64,000 nt of DNA, taken from the NCBI GenBank assembly GCA_964611345.1, contig CAZSYU010000012.1, positions 5,574-69,573 on the forward strand. Reading direction: 5' to 3'. Below are positions 33,251-42,935 of the stretch, in pieces. Every line of letters starts with the position of its first letter. The stretch's first letter is position 1. The position numbers were made by a program, and so were the translations under genes. Below the pieces are notes generated by a model that made no database searches, was not told the origin of the DNA, and saw only the letters and a program-made list of their open reading frames with translations. The stretch is from JALZVT01 sp964611345. Lineage in GTDB: Bacteria > Pseudomonadota > Gammaproteobacteria > Pseudomonadales > Azotimanducaceae.

Positions 33251-35323
33251 TTAGTTGCTGCGCACCGCAACGCTGGTGCGGCCGCGAACCACGCCTTCAT
33301 CGTCAGTGAAAACAAGCGCCAGTCGATTCACGTCAGGCCGAAACTCGACAGGTGTGGAGTTGCGGACGAATATTCCGAAGCTTGCGGTACCGTTTTCGTC
33401 CTGAAATGCCAAGGTACTTTGGCCGGGTGTGTCTATGCATGCGCCGGTGATGAAGTTGGTAGGGCAAATCAGGACTTCGTCGAGTTGCTGGCCCAGTACC
33501 GCGACACTTGCTGTCACATTGCCGGCACTCCCAACGTTAACGTTGGCGGCCGAAAATATTCCAAAGTTCTCGCTGTCTGGAATGTTCACGATGCCGTCGT
33601 TATTAATTGTTGCGACCGCAGCCACGATATCAAGAGTTGGTTGTTCGCTTGCCGAGAACAGCACCGTGTTGGTCGCCACAAACACATCCGCCGGGTTGCC
33701 AGTGCTGCAAACGTAAGCAAACTCAATCTCTTGTGGCTCTAGCGGCGCGAACGCGGTGATGCCAATGGCAAAACTCTGGGGCACATTGGGGCGTAAGTAG
33801 ACAGGAACGTTGGGCTCACCAATAAGCTCGTTAGTAGTGGGATCGGTGCGCTGATAGAAAATGCTCGCGTCGATGGGGCTTGCCAGTTCGATACGGCATT
33901 CGCTACCAATATCGCTGGCTACCATGGTTGCAAACACGGTCACGGTTTGATCGACTTCAGTCGCGCGACTGCTGGGCAGTACCGATGAGAGGATCATGGG
34001 CTGCGGAACCGCAAGGCCCAGATTGCGAATGAGCACGTCCGAATGATTGGCTGCATCGAGCGTAGTCAGAGTTGTTGCAGAGGACCAAAAAACCACGGTG
34101 TTACCGTCTGCTGACAAGCTTGGGTTGAACGCTTCCAGATCCGCTTGGGTGCCATCTTCTGCCACGTTTACCCGTGTTGTTAGCCCTGTTGTTCTGTTCA
34201 GCAAAAAGGCGTCAGCGACACCGTTGGAGTCCCCGTCGACGATGTTGTTTGCTGTTGAGAGATAGACCACGCTGCTACCGTCTTCGTTGAGTACAGGTTC
34301 AAGTGAAAAACCATTGGCCGACTCCCCTGAGGCTTGACGGCTGACGAGTGTGACGGTGCCGGTTGCAGCTTCCCAGACGAACACGTCGCTTGCAGTGTTG
34401 AAATCCTGGTCACTGATACTGTCGGCTTCAGATTGATAGGCCACGAAAGCGCCGTTGCCGCTGATCGCAGGGTTAAGTGAATCGGCATTGCCATTTGCAG
34501 TCACTAGCTCGGTGATTAGCGAGTTGCGGTCGATGTAGTAAATGTTTGCGACTTCGGCTGCTCCGGCTGCGATGTCAGTTGCTCGGGAGGCGTAAGCAAC
34601 CAGACTTCCGTCTGCGCTGATGGCAGGATCGGTGGACTCGCCGTTCGGAAAAGCACCGTCTGGCGTGCGACTAACGAGTTGGGTTGTGTTGCTGAAACGA
34701 TCCCGCACGTAGACGCCGCGAATACCCTGGGTTGCTTCAGCAACCAGTGCCTCTGCAGAGTCAAAGGCGACGAATCGGCCGTCTGCGGAAAGCGCCGGAT
34801 TGTTGGCAGGTAGCTGTGACTGGTCACCTGGATCGTTACGATTGACTACTTCAAAAGTCTTGCTCAGGCGGTTGTAGACCACTACATCCTGCACGGCACC
34901 GTTGTTGTCGACATATAGATTGGTTGCGCTGCTAACAAACGCGATGCTGTTGCCGTCGGCGCTGATCACTGCGGATTTGGAAGGCCCGTTACCTGCCGCG
35001 CCCTCGCTGTTCCGACTCACCAGCAAGAGTGTGCCATTTTGCCGGTCGAACAGAAAAACGTCCTCCTGGCCGTTGTTGTCAACAGGTACGAGATCGCTGG
35101 CAAAGGAGCTGAATACCACAAAGCGTCCATCACCACTGGTTGCGCTAGCCGTGCTCGCTGCGCTGTCCCCGGTACCGCCTTCTACGATAAATGGAATTAC
35201 GCTCGTGTGGTCATTGATGTTTGGTAAATGTGCGTGCACATTGGCCCCTACGAACATCAACCCGCTGATTGACCCGATGAGTGAAATGAGTCGACTTAGT
35301 GATTTCGAGCCACCTGAGGCCAT
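33251..35323 (-). CDS. Secreted TolB/PD40-like beta-propeller protein
   Basis: A 690-residue exported protein; the ATG at 35321-35323 follows CTGGAGAA and gives a clean signal peptide ending VHA. Residues ~40-430 hold repeated blades of the PD40 type, recognisable as SADGRFVAF, SADGSLVAYAS, SGNGAFVAYQS, NEDGSSVVYLS and SADGNTVVFWS, each followed by a D-V/I-F/Y-V-x-D strand. About 260 further residues form beta-rich domains with paired cysteines. It is probably periplasmic or extracellular, binding a partner protein or polymer. Known relatives are described only generally, so no specific function is claimed. Confidence 0.82.
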   Translation of the reverse strand: MASGGSKSLSRLISLIGSISGLMFVGANVHAHLPNINDHTSVIPFIVEGGTGDSAASTASATSGDGRFVVFSSFASDLVPVDNNGQEDVFLFDRQNGTLLLVSRNSEGAAGNGPSKSAVISADGNSIAFVSSATNLYVDNNGAVQDVVVYNRLSKTFEVVNRNDPGDQSQLPANNPALSADGRFVAFDSAEALVAEATQGIRGVYVRDRFSNTTQLVSRTPDGAFPNGESTDPAISADGSLVAYASRATDIAAGAAEVANIYYIDRNSLITELVTANGNADSLNPAISGNGAFVAYQSEADSISDQDFNTASDVFVWEAATGTVTLVSRQASGESANGFSLEPVLNEDGSSVVYLSTANNIVDGDSNGVADAFLLNRTTGLTTRVNVAEDGTQADLEAFNPSLSADGNTVVFWSSATTLTTLDAANHSDVLIRNLGLAVPQPMILSSVLPSSRATEVDQTVTVFATMVASDIGSECRIELASPIDASIFYQRTDPTTNELIGEPNVPVYLRPNVPQSFAIGITAFAPLEPQEIEFAYVCSTGNPADVFVATNTVLFSASEQPTLDIVAAVATINNDGIVNIPDSENFGIFSAANVNVGSAGNVTASVAVLGQQLDEVLICPTNFITGACIDTPGQSTLAFQDENGTASFGIFVRNSTPVEFRPDVNRLALVFTDDEGVVRGRTSVAVRSN

Positions 35324-35562
35324 GCAATTCTCCAGAGTCTTGTATTTGGTCGAATGCGTTGGCACGGATGTGCTGCGCATCTCACAAACAGACTGATGTA
35401 TACGAATCGATATGATTGCACGAGTTGGGCGGGCGACCTATGCGACAGTAGTGTGAAGAAGTAACAGGGTTGTTGGTTTTTGTTGGCCTTTGAATGACTG
35501 TAGGTTTGTTGAGCAGAACCTTCGAATTTCCACGAATAGACTTGAATTACAGCGCTATTGCT

Positions 35563-37770
35563 ATGAAACACTCGCCCATCGCCGCCCCGGCAATTTACGC
35601 GGCCCCCAAGTATTGGGCGGAGTGCTATGGCACATCGCAATACCTGCCGATGAGTCGTGCAGAAATGGACGCTCTGGGTTGGGATAGTTGCGACATCATC
35701 ATAGTTACGGGTGATGCCTATGTTGATGCGCCGAGTTTTGGCATGGCGGTTATGGGACGCTTTTTGGAGGCGCAGGGTTTCCGCGTTGGCATTATCTCGC
35801 AACCGGATTGGCGCGACCCAGACTCGGTGAAGGTGCTCGGCGAACCCAACCTGTTCTTCGGCGTTACTGCGGGCAACATGGATTCGATGATCAATCGCTA
35901 TACCGCAGATCGACTTGTGCGGAATGACGATGCCTACACCGCCGGTGACGAAGCAGGTAAACGACCTGATCGCGCCGTTATCGTCTACTGCCAATTGTTG
36001 CGGGCAGCGTTCAAAGACAACCCTATTGTGCTGGGCGGTATCGAAGCGAGCCTGCGTCGCATTGCCCAATACGACTATTGGAGCGACACCGTGCGCCGCT
36101 CGGTGCTTATCGATTCTGGCGCAGACATTCTGTTGTACGGCAATGCTGAGCGCGCGATTTCGGAAGTTGCTCAGCGGCTGGCAACGGCAGAAACCATTGC
36201 CACACTAACGAATATTCGCGGCACTACGGTAATACGCAAGACGCTACCCGCTGGTTGGGCCGAGATCGACAGTACGCGCATCGATTGGCCCAGCGCCATC
36301 GACGCTATCCCAAACCCGTACGACTATGAACCGAATCAGGGCAAGGCTGAAGCAGGGTACGCAGTGCACGATGAAAATGAACCCCGGCCGGTGCGCATAA
36401 TTCCGCTGCCGCTCAAATCACGCGCTGATGCGATTGAGCCGCTGGCGCTTGAGCGGACCTACGTGCGGCTACCATCATTTGAAAAAGTGAAGAACGATCC
36501 AGTGCTTTACGCTCATGCATCAAGAGTACTGCATCAGGAATCGAACCCGCACAATGCGCATACACTGGTGCAAAAACATGGCGAGCACGAGGTGTGGGTA
36601 AACCCGCCACCCATTCCCCTGACGACGCCTGAGATGGACTACATCTTTGGGTTGCCTTATCAACGCAGACCACATCCGGTGTATGGCGACGCAAAGATTC
36701 CTGCCTACGAAATGATCAAAACCAGTGTCAACATCATGCGCGGTTGCTTCGGTGGCTGTACTTTTTGTTCGATCACGGAGCATGAAGGGCGCGTGATTCA
36801 GAGTCGTTCGCAAGAATCGATCATCAATGAAATTGAAGACATTCGCGACAAGGTGCCGGGTTTTACCGGCACAATTTCGGATTTGGGCGGCCCAACCGCC
36901 AACATGTATAAATTGCAGTGCAAGAGCGATGCCATACAGGCGAACTGCCGGCGTCTGTCATGTGTGTACCCAACGATCTGCAAAAACCTTGATACTGATC
37001 ATGCGCCTACAACCGCACTGTATCGCGCAGCGCGTGCGGTACCTGGTGTCAAGCGCGTTCTTATCGCCTCAGGTTTGCGCTACGACCTCGCTGTGCGCGA
37101 TGAAGAATACGTGGAAGAGCTGGTTACACATCACGTAGGTGGTTATCTAAAAATTGCACCCGAGCACAGCGAACAAGAGACCCTGAGCCTGATGATGAAG
37201 CCCGGTATGGGTTCCTACTATGCCTTCAAGAAGCTGTTTGAAAAGTACTCCAAGGCGGCAGGAAAAAAGCAGTACCTGATACCTTACTTCATTGCTGCAC
37301 ACCCGGGCTCAAGTGATGAAGAAATGCTGCAGCTTGCGCTGTGGTTGAAGGCCAACAAGTTTCGTGTTGATCAGGTGCAGACGTTTTATCCGTCACCGAT
37401 GGCGCTTGCAACGGCGATGTATCACTCCGGGCGTAACCCCCTGAAACCGTTAAAGTACAAGCGCGGTCAGCTGGTGAAATCGGCGAAAACCCTGCCTGAG
37501 CGGCGCTTGCAGAAAGCTTTTTTACGGTATCACGACGAAGGTAACTGGGGTTACCTGCGTGAGTCACTGATTACCATGAAGCGCCGTGATCTGATTGGCG
37601 ACGGTCCGGGTAAGCTCGTGCCCGCCGGCCCCAGTGGAAACCGCAAGCGCGGCAGCAGCAGGAAGCTGTCTGCTACACAGCAAAAGAAAACCCAGAGCAA
37701 GAAATCCCAGAGCAAGAAAAGCCAGCACCGGCCTGCCCGGGGTGGGCAGTGGAGCAGCAGAGAAGTCTGA
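35563..37770 (+). CDS. YgiQ-family radical SAM protein
   Basis: A 735-residue protein of the YgiQ family. The N-terminal B12-binding-like domain begins APKYWAECYGTSQYLPMSR and continues with DIIIVTGDAYVDAPSFG. The radical SAM cluster motif is MRGCFGGCTFC (CxxxCxxC), followed by HEGRVIQSRSQESI. A Lys/Ser/Gln-rich basic tail (SKKSQSKKSQHRPARGG) ends it, as in several YgiQ proteins. The ATG at 35563 is chosen because the family alignment begins there, but the frame is open to a start at 35494. The biochemical role of YgiQ is not established. It diverges from the beta-propeller gene over 239 bases in which I see no further feature. Confidence 0.92.
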   Translation: MKHSPIAAPAIYAAPKYWAECYGTSQYLPMSRAEMDALGWDSCDIIIVTGDAYVDAPSFGMAVMGRFLEAQGFRVGIISQPDWRDPDSVKVLGEPNLFFGVTAGNMDSMINRYTADRLVRNDDAYTAGDEAGKRPDRAVIVYCQLLRAAFKDNPIVLGGIEASLRRIAQYDYWSDTVRRSVLIDSGADILLYGNAERAISEVAQRLATAETIATLTNIRGTTVIRKTLPAGWAEIDSTRIDWPSAIDAIPNPYDYEPNQGKAEAGYAVHDENEPRPVRIIPLPLKSRADAIEPLALERTYVRLPSFEKVKNDPVLYAHASRVLHQESNPHNAHTLVQKHGEHEVWVNPPPIPLTTPEMDYIFGLPYQRRPHPVYGDAKIPAYEMIKTSVNIMRGCFGGCTFCSITEHEGRVIQSRSQESIINEIEDIRDKVPGFTGTISDLGGPTANMYKLQCKSDAIQANCRRLSCVYPTICKNLDTDHAPTTALYRAARAVPGVKRVLIASGLRYDLAVRDEEYVEELVTHHVGGYLKIAPEHSEQETLSLMMKPGMGSYYAFKKLFEKYSKAAGKKQYLIPYFIAAHPGSSDEEMLQLALWLKANKFRVDQVQTFYPSPMALATAMYHSGRNPLKPLKYKRGQLVKSAKTLPERRLQKAFLRYHDEGNWGYLRESLITMKRRDLIGDGPGKLVPAGPSGNRKRGSSRKLSATQQKKTQSKKSQSKKSQHRPARGGQWSSREV

Positions 37771-37798
37771 TCCACATACCCTCCCATTAGCAGCCTAG

Positions 37799-38095
37799 TT
37801 AGCCAGCGTTCATGCTCTGAGAAATCACCGCGTAACCTTGGGTGGCCTCCAAACGTTTAGATACCACGGCTTGATATTCATCGCTGTTGTACCAGGCGTT
37901 GGCGGCTTCGGTAGACTCAAACTTAATGATCACTGTTTGCGCGCCTGGTGCAGTGCCTTCAACCGGTGCGGCTGCGACATCGAAAGCGACGAGCTCGGCG
38001 CCGTGGGCGGCAAGTGTCGGTCCGGCACCCTGCTGGTATTCGGCGTACAGGCTTGGGTTGGTCACCTCGTATTGGGCAATAAAGTATGCAGCCAT
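37799..38095 (-). CDS. DUF1330 family protein
   Basis: A 98-residue single-domain protein beginning MAAYFIAQYEVTNPSLYAEY, which is the DUF1330 signature. It continues with VIIKFESTEAANAWYNSDEY and ends shortly after. The fold is a dimeric alpha-beta barrel. GAGAGACC precedes the ATG at 38093-38095, which is preferred over an upstream in-frame start. Function in this family is largely unknown. It converges on YgiQ with 28 bases between. Confidence 0.9.
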   Translation of the reverse strand: MAAYFIAQYEVTNPSLYAEYQQGAGPTLAAHGAELVAFDVAAAPVEGTAPGAQTVIIKFESTEAANAWYNSDEYQAVVSKRLEATQGYAVISQSMNAG

Positions 38096-38231
38096 GATTG
38101 GTCTCTCTTTTTTGTGTGGAGGACTGATTGTTCGTTGCAGCCGGGCTTTCGTCAATGTTCGCATCACCCCGATGAGCGTACCGTGCCATAATCAGGTGCT
38201 TGTTCAGTGCTGAAATATCGAGGAAATACGA

Positions 38232-39233
38232 GTGACAGACAACACGTCAGTAGTACTTGCGCGACGGCCGCAAGGCAAGCCCCAACCGGCAGATTTTCGG
38301 CTTGCGACCACAGCGTTGCAGGCACTGGAGCCTGGTCAGATGTTGCTTAAGAATCACTTCATTTCCCTCGACGCAGGGTTTCGCAACTGGATGGACGAAG
38401 GTTCGGGTGACGAAGTGCTGCCGGCAATGGCCCTCGATGCGCCGGTAATGGGGCTGGTGCTTGGCCAGGTGGAGCAAACCCAGCATGCAGACTACGCCGT
38501 TGGCGAATGGATTATGGCGCGACTCGCCTGGCAGCAATACTCGGTAACCGATGCGAGCGACTTCCTGATCAAGGTGCCCGTGGATGAAGGCCATCCACCC
38601 AACTACTTTCTCGGTGTGCTAGGTGACACCGGTTTGTCGGCCTACTTTGGCATGCTTGATATCGGCAAGCCCGTGGCGGGTGAGACCGTTGTAGTGAGCG
38701 CTGCGGGTGGTGCTGTCGGCAGCATTGCCGGTCAGATCGCGACCATTCAGGGCGCACGGGCTGTGGGCATTGCAGGGGGCGCCGAAAAGTGCGCGCGGCT
38801 AGTGGCGGAGCTTGGGTATGCGGCCTGCATCGATCATCATGGCGACGTGGCTGCCCAGCTCGCGGAGCATTGTCCAGATGGGGTTGATGTTTATTTTGAC
38901 AATGTCGGCGGACCCGTGCTTGAAACCGTGCTTGATCACATCGCAATCGGTGCGCGCATTGCTCTGTGTGGGGCAGTGGCGACCTATGGTGATCCGCAAC
39001 CGGGGCCGTCGAACCTTTTTCAGTTGACGGCGCGGGAAGCGCGCATGGAAGGTTTTTTTGCGCATACCCAGGTAGAGCGTTACCCGGCTGCGCGGAGCGA
39101 ACTGGCGGCCTGGCTTGACCAGGGCAAGCTGGTTGCGCCGGAGTATCGATTGCAGGGCATTGAACAGGTGGGCCCGGCGTTTTGCGACCTGTTTGCCGGC
39201 AAGAACTTTGGTAAAACGGTAGTCGAGCTTTGA
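38232..39233 (+). CDS. NADP-dependent MDR oxidoreductase (CurA / prostaglandin-reductase-like)
   Basis: A 333-residue zinc-free medium-chain reductase. Opening VVLARRPQGKPQPADFRLAT, the cofactor loop VVSAAGGAVGSIAGQIA and VDVYFDNVGGPVLETVL are the marks of the leukotriene-B4-12-hydroxydehydrogenase / CurA group, which reduces alpha,beta-unsaturated carbonyls. The start is GTG with AGGAAATAC upstream. It diverges from the DUF1330 gene. It is a distant paralogue of the gene at 41943. Confidence 0.9.
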   Translation: MTDNTSVVLARRPQGKPQPADFRLATTALQALEPGQMLLKNHFISLDAGFRNWMDEGSGDEVLPAMALDAPVMGLVLGQVEQTQHADYAVGEWIMARLAWQQYSVTDASDFLIKVPVDEGHPPNYFLGVLGDTGLSAYFGMLDIGKPVAGETVVVSAAGGAVGSIAGQIATIQGARAVGIAGGAEKCARLVAELGYAACIDHHGDVAAQLAEHCPDGVDVYFDNVGGPVLETVLDHIAIGARIALCGAVATYGDPQPGPSNLFQLTAREARMEGFFAHTQVERYPAARSELAAWLDQGKLVAPEYRLQGIEQVGPAFCDLFAGKNFGKTVVEL

Positions 39234-39257
39234 CAGCCGAGCTCTACAAGTCAGGCG

Positions 39258-39704
39258 TTAACCGATGTCATTGACGGCAGTGGCCCGCGCAACAAGCTCG
39301 TGACGCTTGATCTTCCAACCAGCAGCGGTGCGGTGCATCGTGCTGTTGTAAGTCGCCCACAGGGTCAGGGTCTGGTTTGCGGGCTCTTTCATCAGATGCC
39401 AGGCCTGGACGTCAGTTCGGCATTGGGCAATATCGCCATCGATAGTCGCTAGCTGCGGTCCCAGCATGTGCTGGGTGGCGGAATAGTTCTCGAGCGCACC
39501 CACCACGTATTCGGTCCAGGCGTCGCCGCCATGCATGGTCTCGGCGCCAAACCCGACAATTTCGACGTCATCGGCGAAGCACGATCGATAGAGTTTGAAG
39601 TCGCGTTCATCAACGGCCTTGGCATAGCTTGCCATGACGTCCTGGCAGGCCAGTCTGTCGGCCACCCAAGCATTGGTATCTTCAGCTGTGGTTGTTTTGC
39701 TCAT
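39258..39704 (-). CDS. SnoaL-like / NTF2-fold protein
   Basis: A 148-residue NTF2-fold protein of the SnoaL_4 type. The first helix WVADRLACQDVMASYAKAVDERDFKLYRS is followed by the conserved FADDVEIVGFGAE and, near the end, AAGWKIKRHELV. The ATG at 39702-39704 follows GGTGGAGGGAAAC and is preferred over the ATG 12 bases upstream. Members include cyclases, dehydratases, isomerases and ring-hydroxylating dioxygenase small subunits. It is one of four such proteins between 39 and 47 kb. Confidence 0.88.
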   Translation of the reverse strand: MSKTTTAEDTNAWVADRLACQDVMASYAKAVDERDFKLYRSCFADDVEIVGFGAETMHGGDAWTEYVVGALENYSATQHMLGPQLATIDGDIAQCRTDVQAWHLMKEPANQTLTLWATYNSTMHRTAAGWKIKRHELVARATAVNDIG

Positions 39705-39798
39705 GTTTCCCTCCACCGGTATTTACGTAACAGGCGCTGCCTAGAGTACACAATATGCGCTAACCTGCGGCATGGGAACCAACAAAAAGGGGAGAGAC

Positions 39799-40632
39799 AT
39801 GGGTCGACTGGACACGAAGGTTGTGCTCGTAACTGGTGCAGCGAGCGGTATCGGTGAAGGTACCGCTCGACAGGTGATCGAGCAGGGCGGCCGTGTCGTT
39901 ATTGCCGACCTGCAGGCGGACAAGGGCGATACCTTGGCGGCGGAGCTTGGGGCAAATGCCAGTGCTATTAAGTGTGACGTCACTCAAGAGGCTGACATCG
40001 CTGGTGCGGTCGACCATGCAGTTGCGCACTTTGGCCGACTCGATGGCATGGTGAACAACGCGGGCATTGTCGGCGCGGTCGGCAAGGTCGCCGAAACCGA
40101 TGTTGAGGCATTCGACTTCACGATGAATATTCTGTCACGAGCGGTTTTTCTGGGCATGAAGCACGCAGCCCGGGTGATGCAGCCGCAAGGCAGTGGCTCA
40201 ATCGTTAGTCTGGCCAGCACTGCGGGCGTGATTGGCGGACTTGGGCCACATGCTTACACCATGGCCAAGCACGGCGTTGTTGGGCTGACCAAATCGGTTG
40301 CCAGCGAACTGGCGGCCGATCGAATTCGAGTCAACGCCGTGGCTCCAGGGAACACGGTGTCTGCGATGACCAGCGCGGTTATCGCTGGTGATCCTGAGGC
40401 CACCGAAGAGGCCGCCGAATCGATCGCCAGTGGTTCGCTGTTGGGCATTGCCGGCATGCCGATCGACATCGCGCTCGCCATTACTTATTTGTTAAGCGAA
40501 GAAGCCCGCTACATTTCGGGCCACACTCTGGTGGTTGACGGTGGTCAGACAACCAATGGAATGGCAGGTTCGTTTAACACAGCACCGCCTGATCTCATTC
40601 GCGAAGACGGCAAAAAAGGCCTGGCCAGTTAG
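39799..40632 (+). CDS. SDR family oxidoreductase
   Basis: A 277-residue classical SDR. The ATG at 39799 follows AAGGGGAGAGAC and is preferred over a Met nine codons earlier. TGAASGIGEGTARQV, the acidic D in VIADLQAD (NAD-type), NNAGIVG, Ser in SLASTAG with Tyr-Lys in YTMAKHG, and VVDGGQTTNG are present. An extra 25 C-terminal residues follow the usual end. The SnoaL gene 10 bases downstream probably shares the transcript. Confidence 0.9.
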   Translation: MGRLDTKVVLVTGAASGIGEGTARQVIEQGGRVVIADLQADKGDTLAAELGANASAIKCDVTQEADIAGAVDHAVAHFGRLDGMVNNAGIVGAVGKVAETDVEAFDFTMNILSRAVFLGMKHAARVMQPQGSGSIVSLASTAGVIGGLGPHAYTMAKHGVVGLTKSVASELAADRIRVNAVAPGNTVSAMTSAVIAGDPEATEEAAESIASGSLLGIAGMPIDIALAITYLLSEEARYISGHTLVVDGGQTTNGMAGSFNTAPPDLIREDGKKGLAS

Positions 40633-40642
40633 AGGCCGCATA

Positions 40643-41119
40643 ATGTCAGCAACCGATTCTCAGCGCCTGCAGGTCCTCGAAGATATCGAGGCCATCCGCA
40701 AACTTAAGGCTCGCTATTGCCAGCTCTGCGACGACGACCACAATCCGCCTGCGCTCGCGGAGTTGTTTGTGCCCGACGGCGTTTGGGAGGCGAGCGTGAG
40801 TGGTCGCTATGAGGGGACGGCTGAAATTGAAGGGTATTTTGCGGCGTTGCGGGCAAGCGAACTGATTAAAACCTCGGCGCATAACGCTATGAACCCGATC
40901 ATTGACGTCAATGGGGATACGGCAACTGGAATGTGGCGTCTCATCATGCTGTACACGGCCAATGTGGCGGAGCATCAGCCGCAATATCACCGCATCATTG
41001 GCTGGTACCGCGAGACCTACGTAAGAACTGCTGAGGGGTGGCGCTTCAAAACGTTGTTCTGTCAGGTGGAAGAGAGCGCGCCTTACATGACACTGCCAGA
41101 GGATGCCGTGCTGGCCTAG
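40643..41119 (+). CDS. SnoaL-like / NTF2-fold protein
   Basis: A 158-residue SnoaL_4 protein starting at the ATG at 40643, ten bases after the SDR stop. The signature is IEAIRKLKARYCQLCDDDHNP followed by LFVPDGVWEAS and, later, AEGWRFKTLF. The conserved Asp and His-bearing pocket residues of dehydratase/cyclase members are plausible but cannot be assigned with certainty. It stands between two SDR genes, a typical setting for steroid or polyketide-like ring chemistry. Confidence 0.87.
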   Translation: MSATDSQRLQVLEDIEAIRKLKARYCQLCDDDHNPPALAELFVPDGVWEASVSGRYEGTAEIEGYFAALRASELIKTSAHNAMNPIIDVNGDTATGMWRLIMLYTANVAEHQPQYHRIIGWYRETYVRTAEGWRFKTLFCQVEESAPYMTLPEDAVLA

Positions 41120-41181
41120 GGCTTGCGCTGGTTAAGACGAAACTTTAGTGCAAAACTTCAAGAAGAAAGGCGAGGGATACG

Positions 41182-41940
41182 ATGTTAGATCGACTATTTG
41201 GATTAGATGGCGAAGTGGCGGTGATTACCGGTGCAGGGCGCGGTATTGGGGAAGGTATTGCGAAAGTGTTTGCCCAGGCGGGTGCGCATGTCGTTCTGGC
41301 CGCGCGGCGCACGCACGAGATCGAACGCGTTGCTGAAGAAATCAATTCAGCCAATGGCTCGGCGCTGGCAGTGACCTGCGACGTGACCGATTCGAGTGCA
41401 GTAACGGTACTCGCAGAAACAGCGGTAAAACACTTTGGCAAGCTCAATATCTGGGTAAATAACGCCGGTGGTTCGCCGCTGCAAATGCCGTTGATGGACT
41501 TGCCGGAAGAAGAGTGGGATGCAACGCTTGCGCTTAACTTATCCGCCGTTTTTCATTGCACGCGCACCGCTGCGAAGCACATGGAGGACGGTGGCCGCGT
41601 TCTGAACATCTCCTCCATTGCAGCCCGGAGTGCCATTGCCGGCAGCGGCCATTACAGCGCCGCGAAAGTGGGGGTAAACATGTTGACGCAAGCGTTTGCT
41701 AACGAATTGGGTCCGCGTGTGCGGGTGAACTGCATCATGCCCGGTGCAGTGCCGACGGAGATTATGATGAAGGCGATGAAGCTCACCGATGAGGATCTGC
41801 CCAAACTTGAGAAGATGTTAAGGCTGCCCGCAGGACGACTGGGTACGCCCGAAGACCTCGGCGCGTCTGCGTTGTTTTTGTGTTCGCAAGCCTCGGCCTG
41901 GGTTACCGGCCAGAGTATCGCGATTGATGGAGGTGCGTAA
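41182..41940 (+). CDS. SDR family oxidoreductase (7-alpha-hydroxysteroid dehydrogenase-like)
   Basis: A 252-residue classical SDR. Motifs are TGAGRGIGEGIAKVF, RRTHEIERVAEEI, NNAGGSPLQMPL, Ser in NISSIAA, Tyr-Lys in YSAAKVG and VNCIMPGAVPTEI. The arrangement fits the FabG / 7-alpha-hydroxysteroid dehydrogenase group. AGGCGAGGG precedes the ATG. The next gene starts two bases after its stop, so the SDR, MDR and VOC genes form one translational unit. Confidence 0.9.
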   Translation: MLDRLFGLDGEVAVITGAGRGIGEGIAKVFAQAGAHVVLAARRTHEIERVAEEINSANGSALAVTCDVTDSSAVTVLAETAVKHFGKLNIWVNNAGGSPLQMPLMDLPEEEWDATLALNLSAVFHCTRTAAKHMEDGGRVLNISSIAARSAIAGSGHYSAAKVGVNMLTQAFANELGPRVRVNCIMPGAVPTEIMMKAMKLTDEDLPKLEKMLRLPAGRLGTPEDLGASALFLCSQASAWVTGQSIAIDGGA

Positions 41941-41942
41941 GC

Positions 41943-42935
41943 GTGGACAATCGCCGCGTAGTGTTGGTGGAACGGCCTACTGGTCTGGTTGAGCCCAGCC
42001 ACTTTGAGGTTGAAACCGTGGCCTTGCCACCACTTGAAGAAGGCCAGGTGCGAGTCGAGGTGTCCCACGTTTCGGTAGACGCCTTTATTCGTACCACCCT
42101 GGGAGATGGCGGCTTTCATGGCCAGGCGGGATTGCGTGAGCCGGTGGTCGCCCTTGGTGTGGGCAAGGTCATCGAATCTTCAGCGCCGGAGCTTGCCGTG
42201 GGTGATTGGATAACCGGCCCCACTATGGCCCAGTCCATTGCGCAGGGACCACCGGCGGCTTATCAAAAAATCGACCTTGGCAACCAGCCGCCATCAATGT
42301 TCCTGGGCCTGTTAGGCGTGACTACGGGGCTTACCGCCTACGCAGGAATGTGCCGCGTGGGTGCCGTCCAGGCCGGCGAGACGGTCGTGGTGTCAGGGGC
42401 GGCTGGAGCGGTGGGTACCGTGGCTTGCCAACTGGCCAAACATTCCGGAGCCCGTGTGATTGGTATTGCAGGTGGAGCCGCCAAAACGCAATGGCTAACC
42501 GACACCATCGGTATCGATGGGGCCGTGGATTACAAAGCGCCAGACGTTGGTGGACAACTGGATGCGCTGGCGCCGGATGGGGTCGACCTGTACTTCGATA
42601 ACGTTGGTGGGGAACTGTTGGATACAGTGCTTGATCGCATTCGTATGGAAGCCCGGGTGGTGTTGTGTGGGGCGATCTCACAATACAACAACATGGAAGA
42701 GGTGCGCGGCCCCAAGCTGTATTTGCGCATCGCTGAACGGAACGCCCGCATGCTTGGCTTTACGGTCTTTCATTATGAAAAAGAGTACGCCGCATTCACC
42801 AAACAGATTGTTGAATGGATGGACGCGGGCCTGAAGCTGCCGGAGCAAATTGAAGAAGGCATTGATGCGTTTCCAGCGGCGCTCAACAAAATGTTTGTGG
42901 GTGGCCATATGGGTAAGCTGTTGGTCACCCCGTGA
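41943..42935 (+). CDS. NADP-dependent MDR oxidoreductase (CurA-like)
   Basis: A 330-residue zinc-free MDR starting at GTG, two bases after the SDR stop. The opening RRVVLVERPTGLVEPSHFEVE, cofactor loop VVSGAAGAVGTVACQLA and VDLYFDNVGGELLDTVL match the CurA / PTGR group of enone reductases. The last four bases (GTGA) overlap the VOC gene start. Likely reaction: reduction of an alpha,beta-unsaturated ketone or enoyl intermediate. Confidence 0.9.
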   Translation: MDNRRVVLVERPTGLVEPSHFEVETVALPPLEEGQVRVEVSHVSVDAFIRTTLGDGGFHGQAGLREPVVALGVGKVIESSAPELAVGDWITGPTMAQSIAQGPPAAYQKIDLGNQPPSMFLGLLGVTTGLTAYAGMCRVGAVQAGETVVVSGAAGAVGTVACQLAKHSGARVIGIAGGAAKTQWLTDTIGIDGAVDYKAPDVGGQLDALAPDGVDLYFDNVGGELLDTVLDRIRMEARVVLCGAISQYNNMEEVRGPKLYLRIAERNARMLGFTVFHYEKEYAAFTKQIVEWMDAGLKLPEQIEEGIDAFPAALNKMFVGGHMGKLLVTP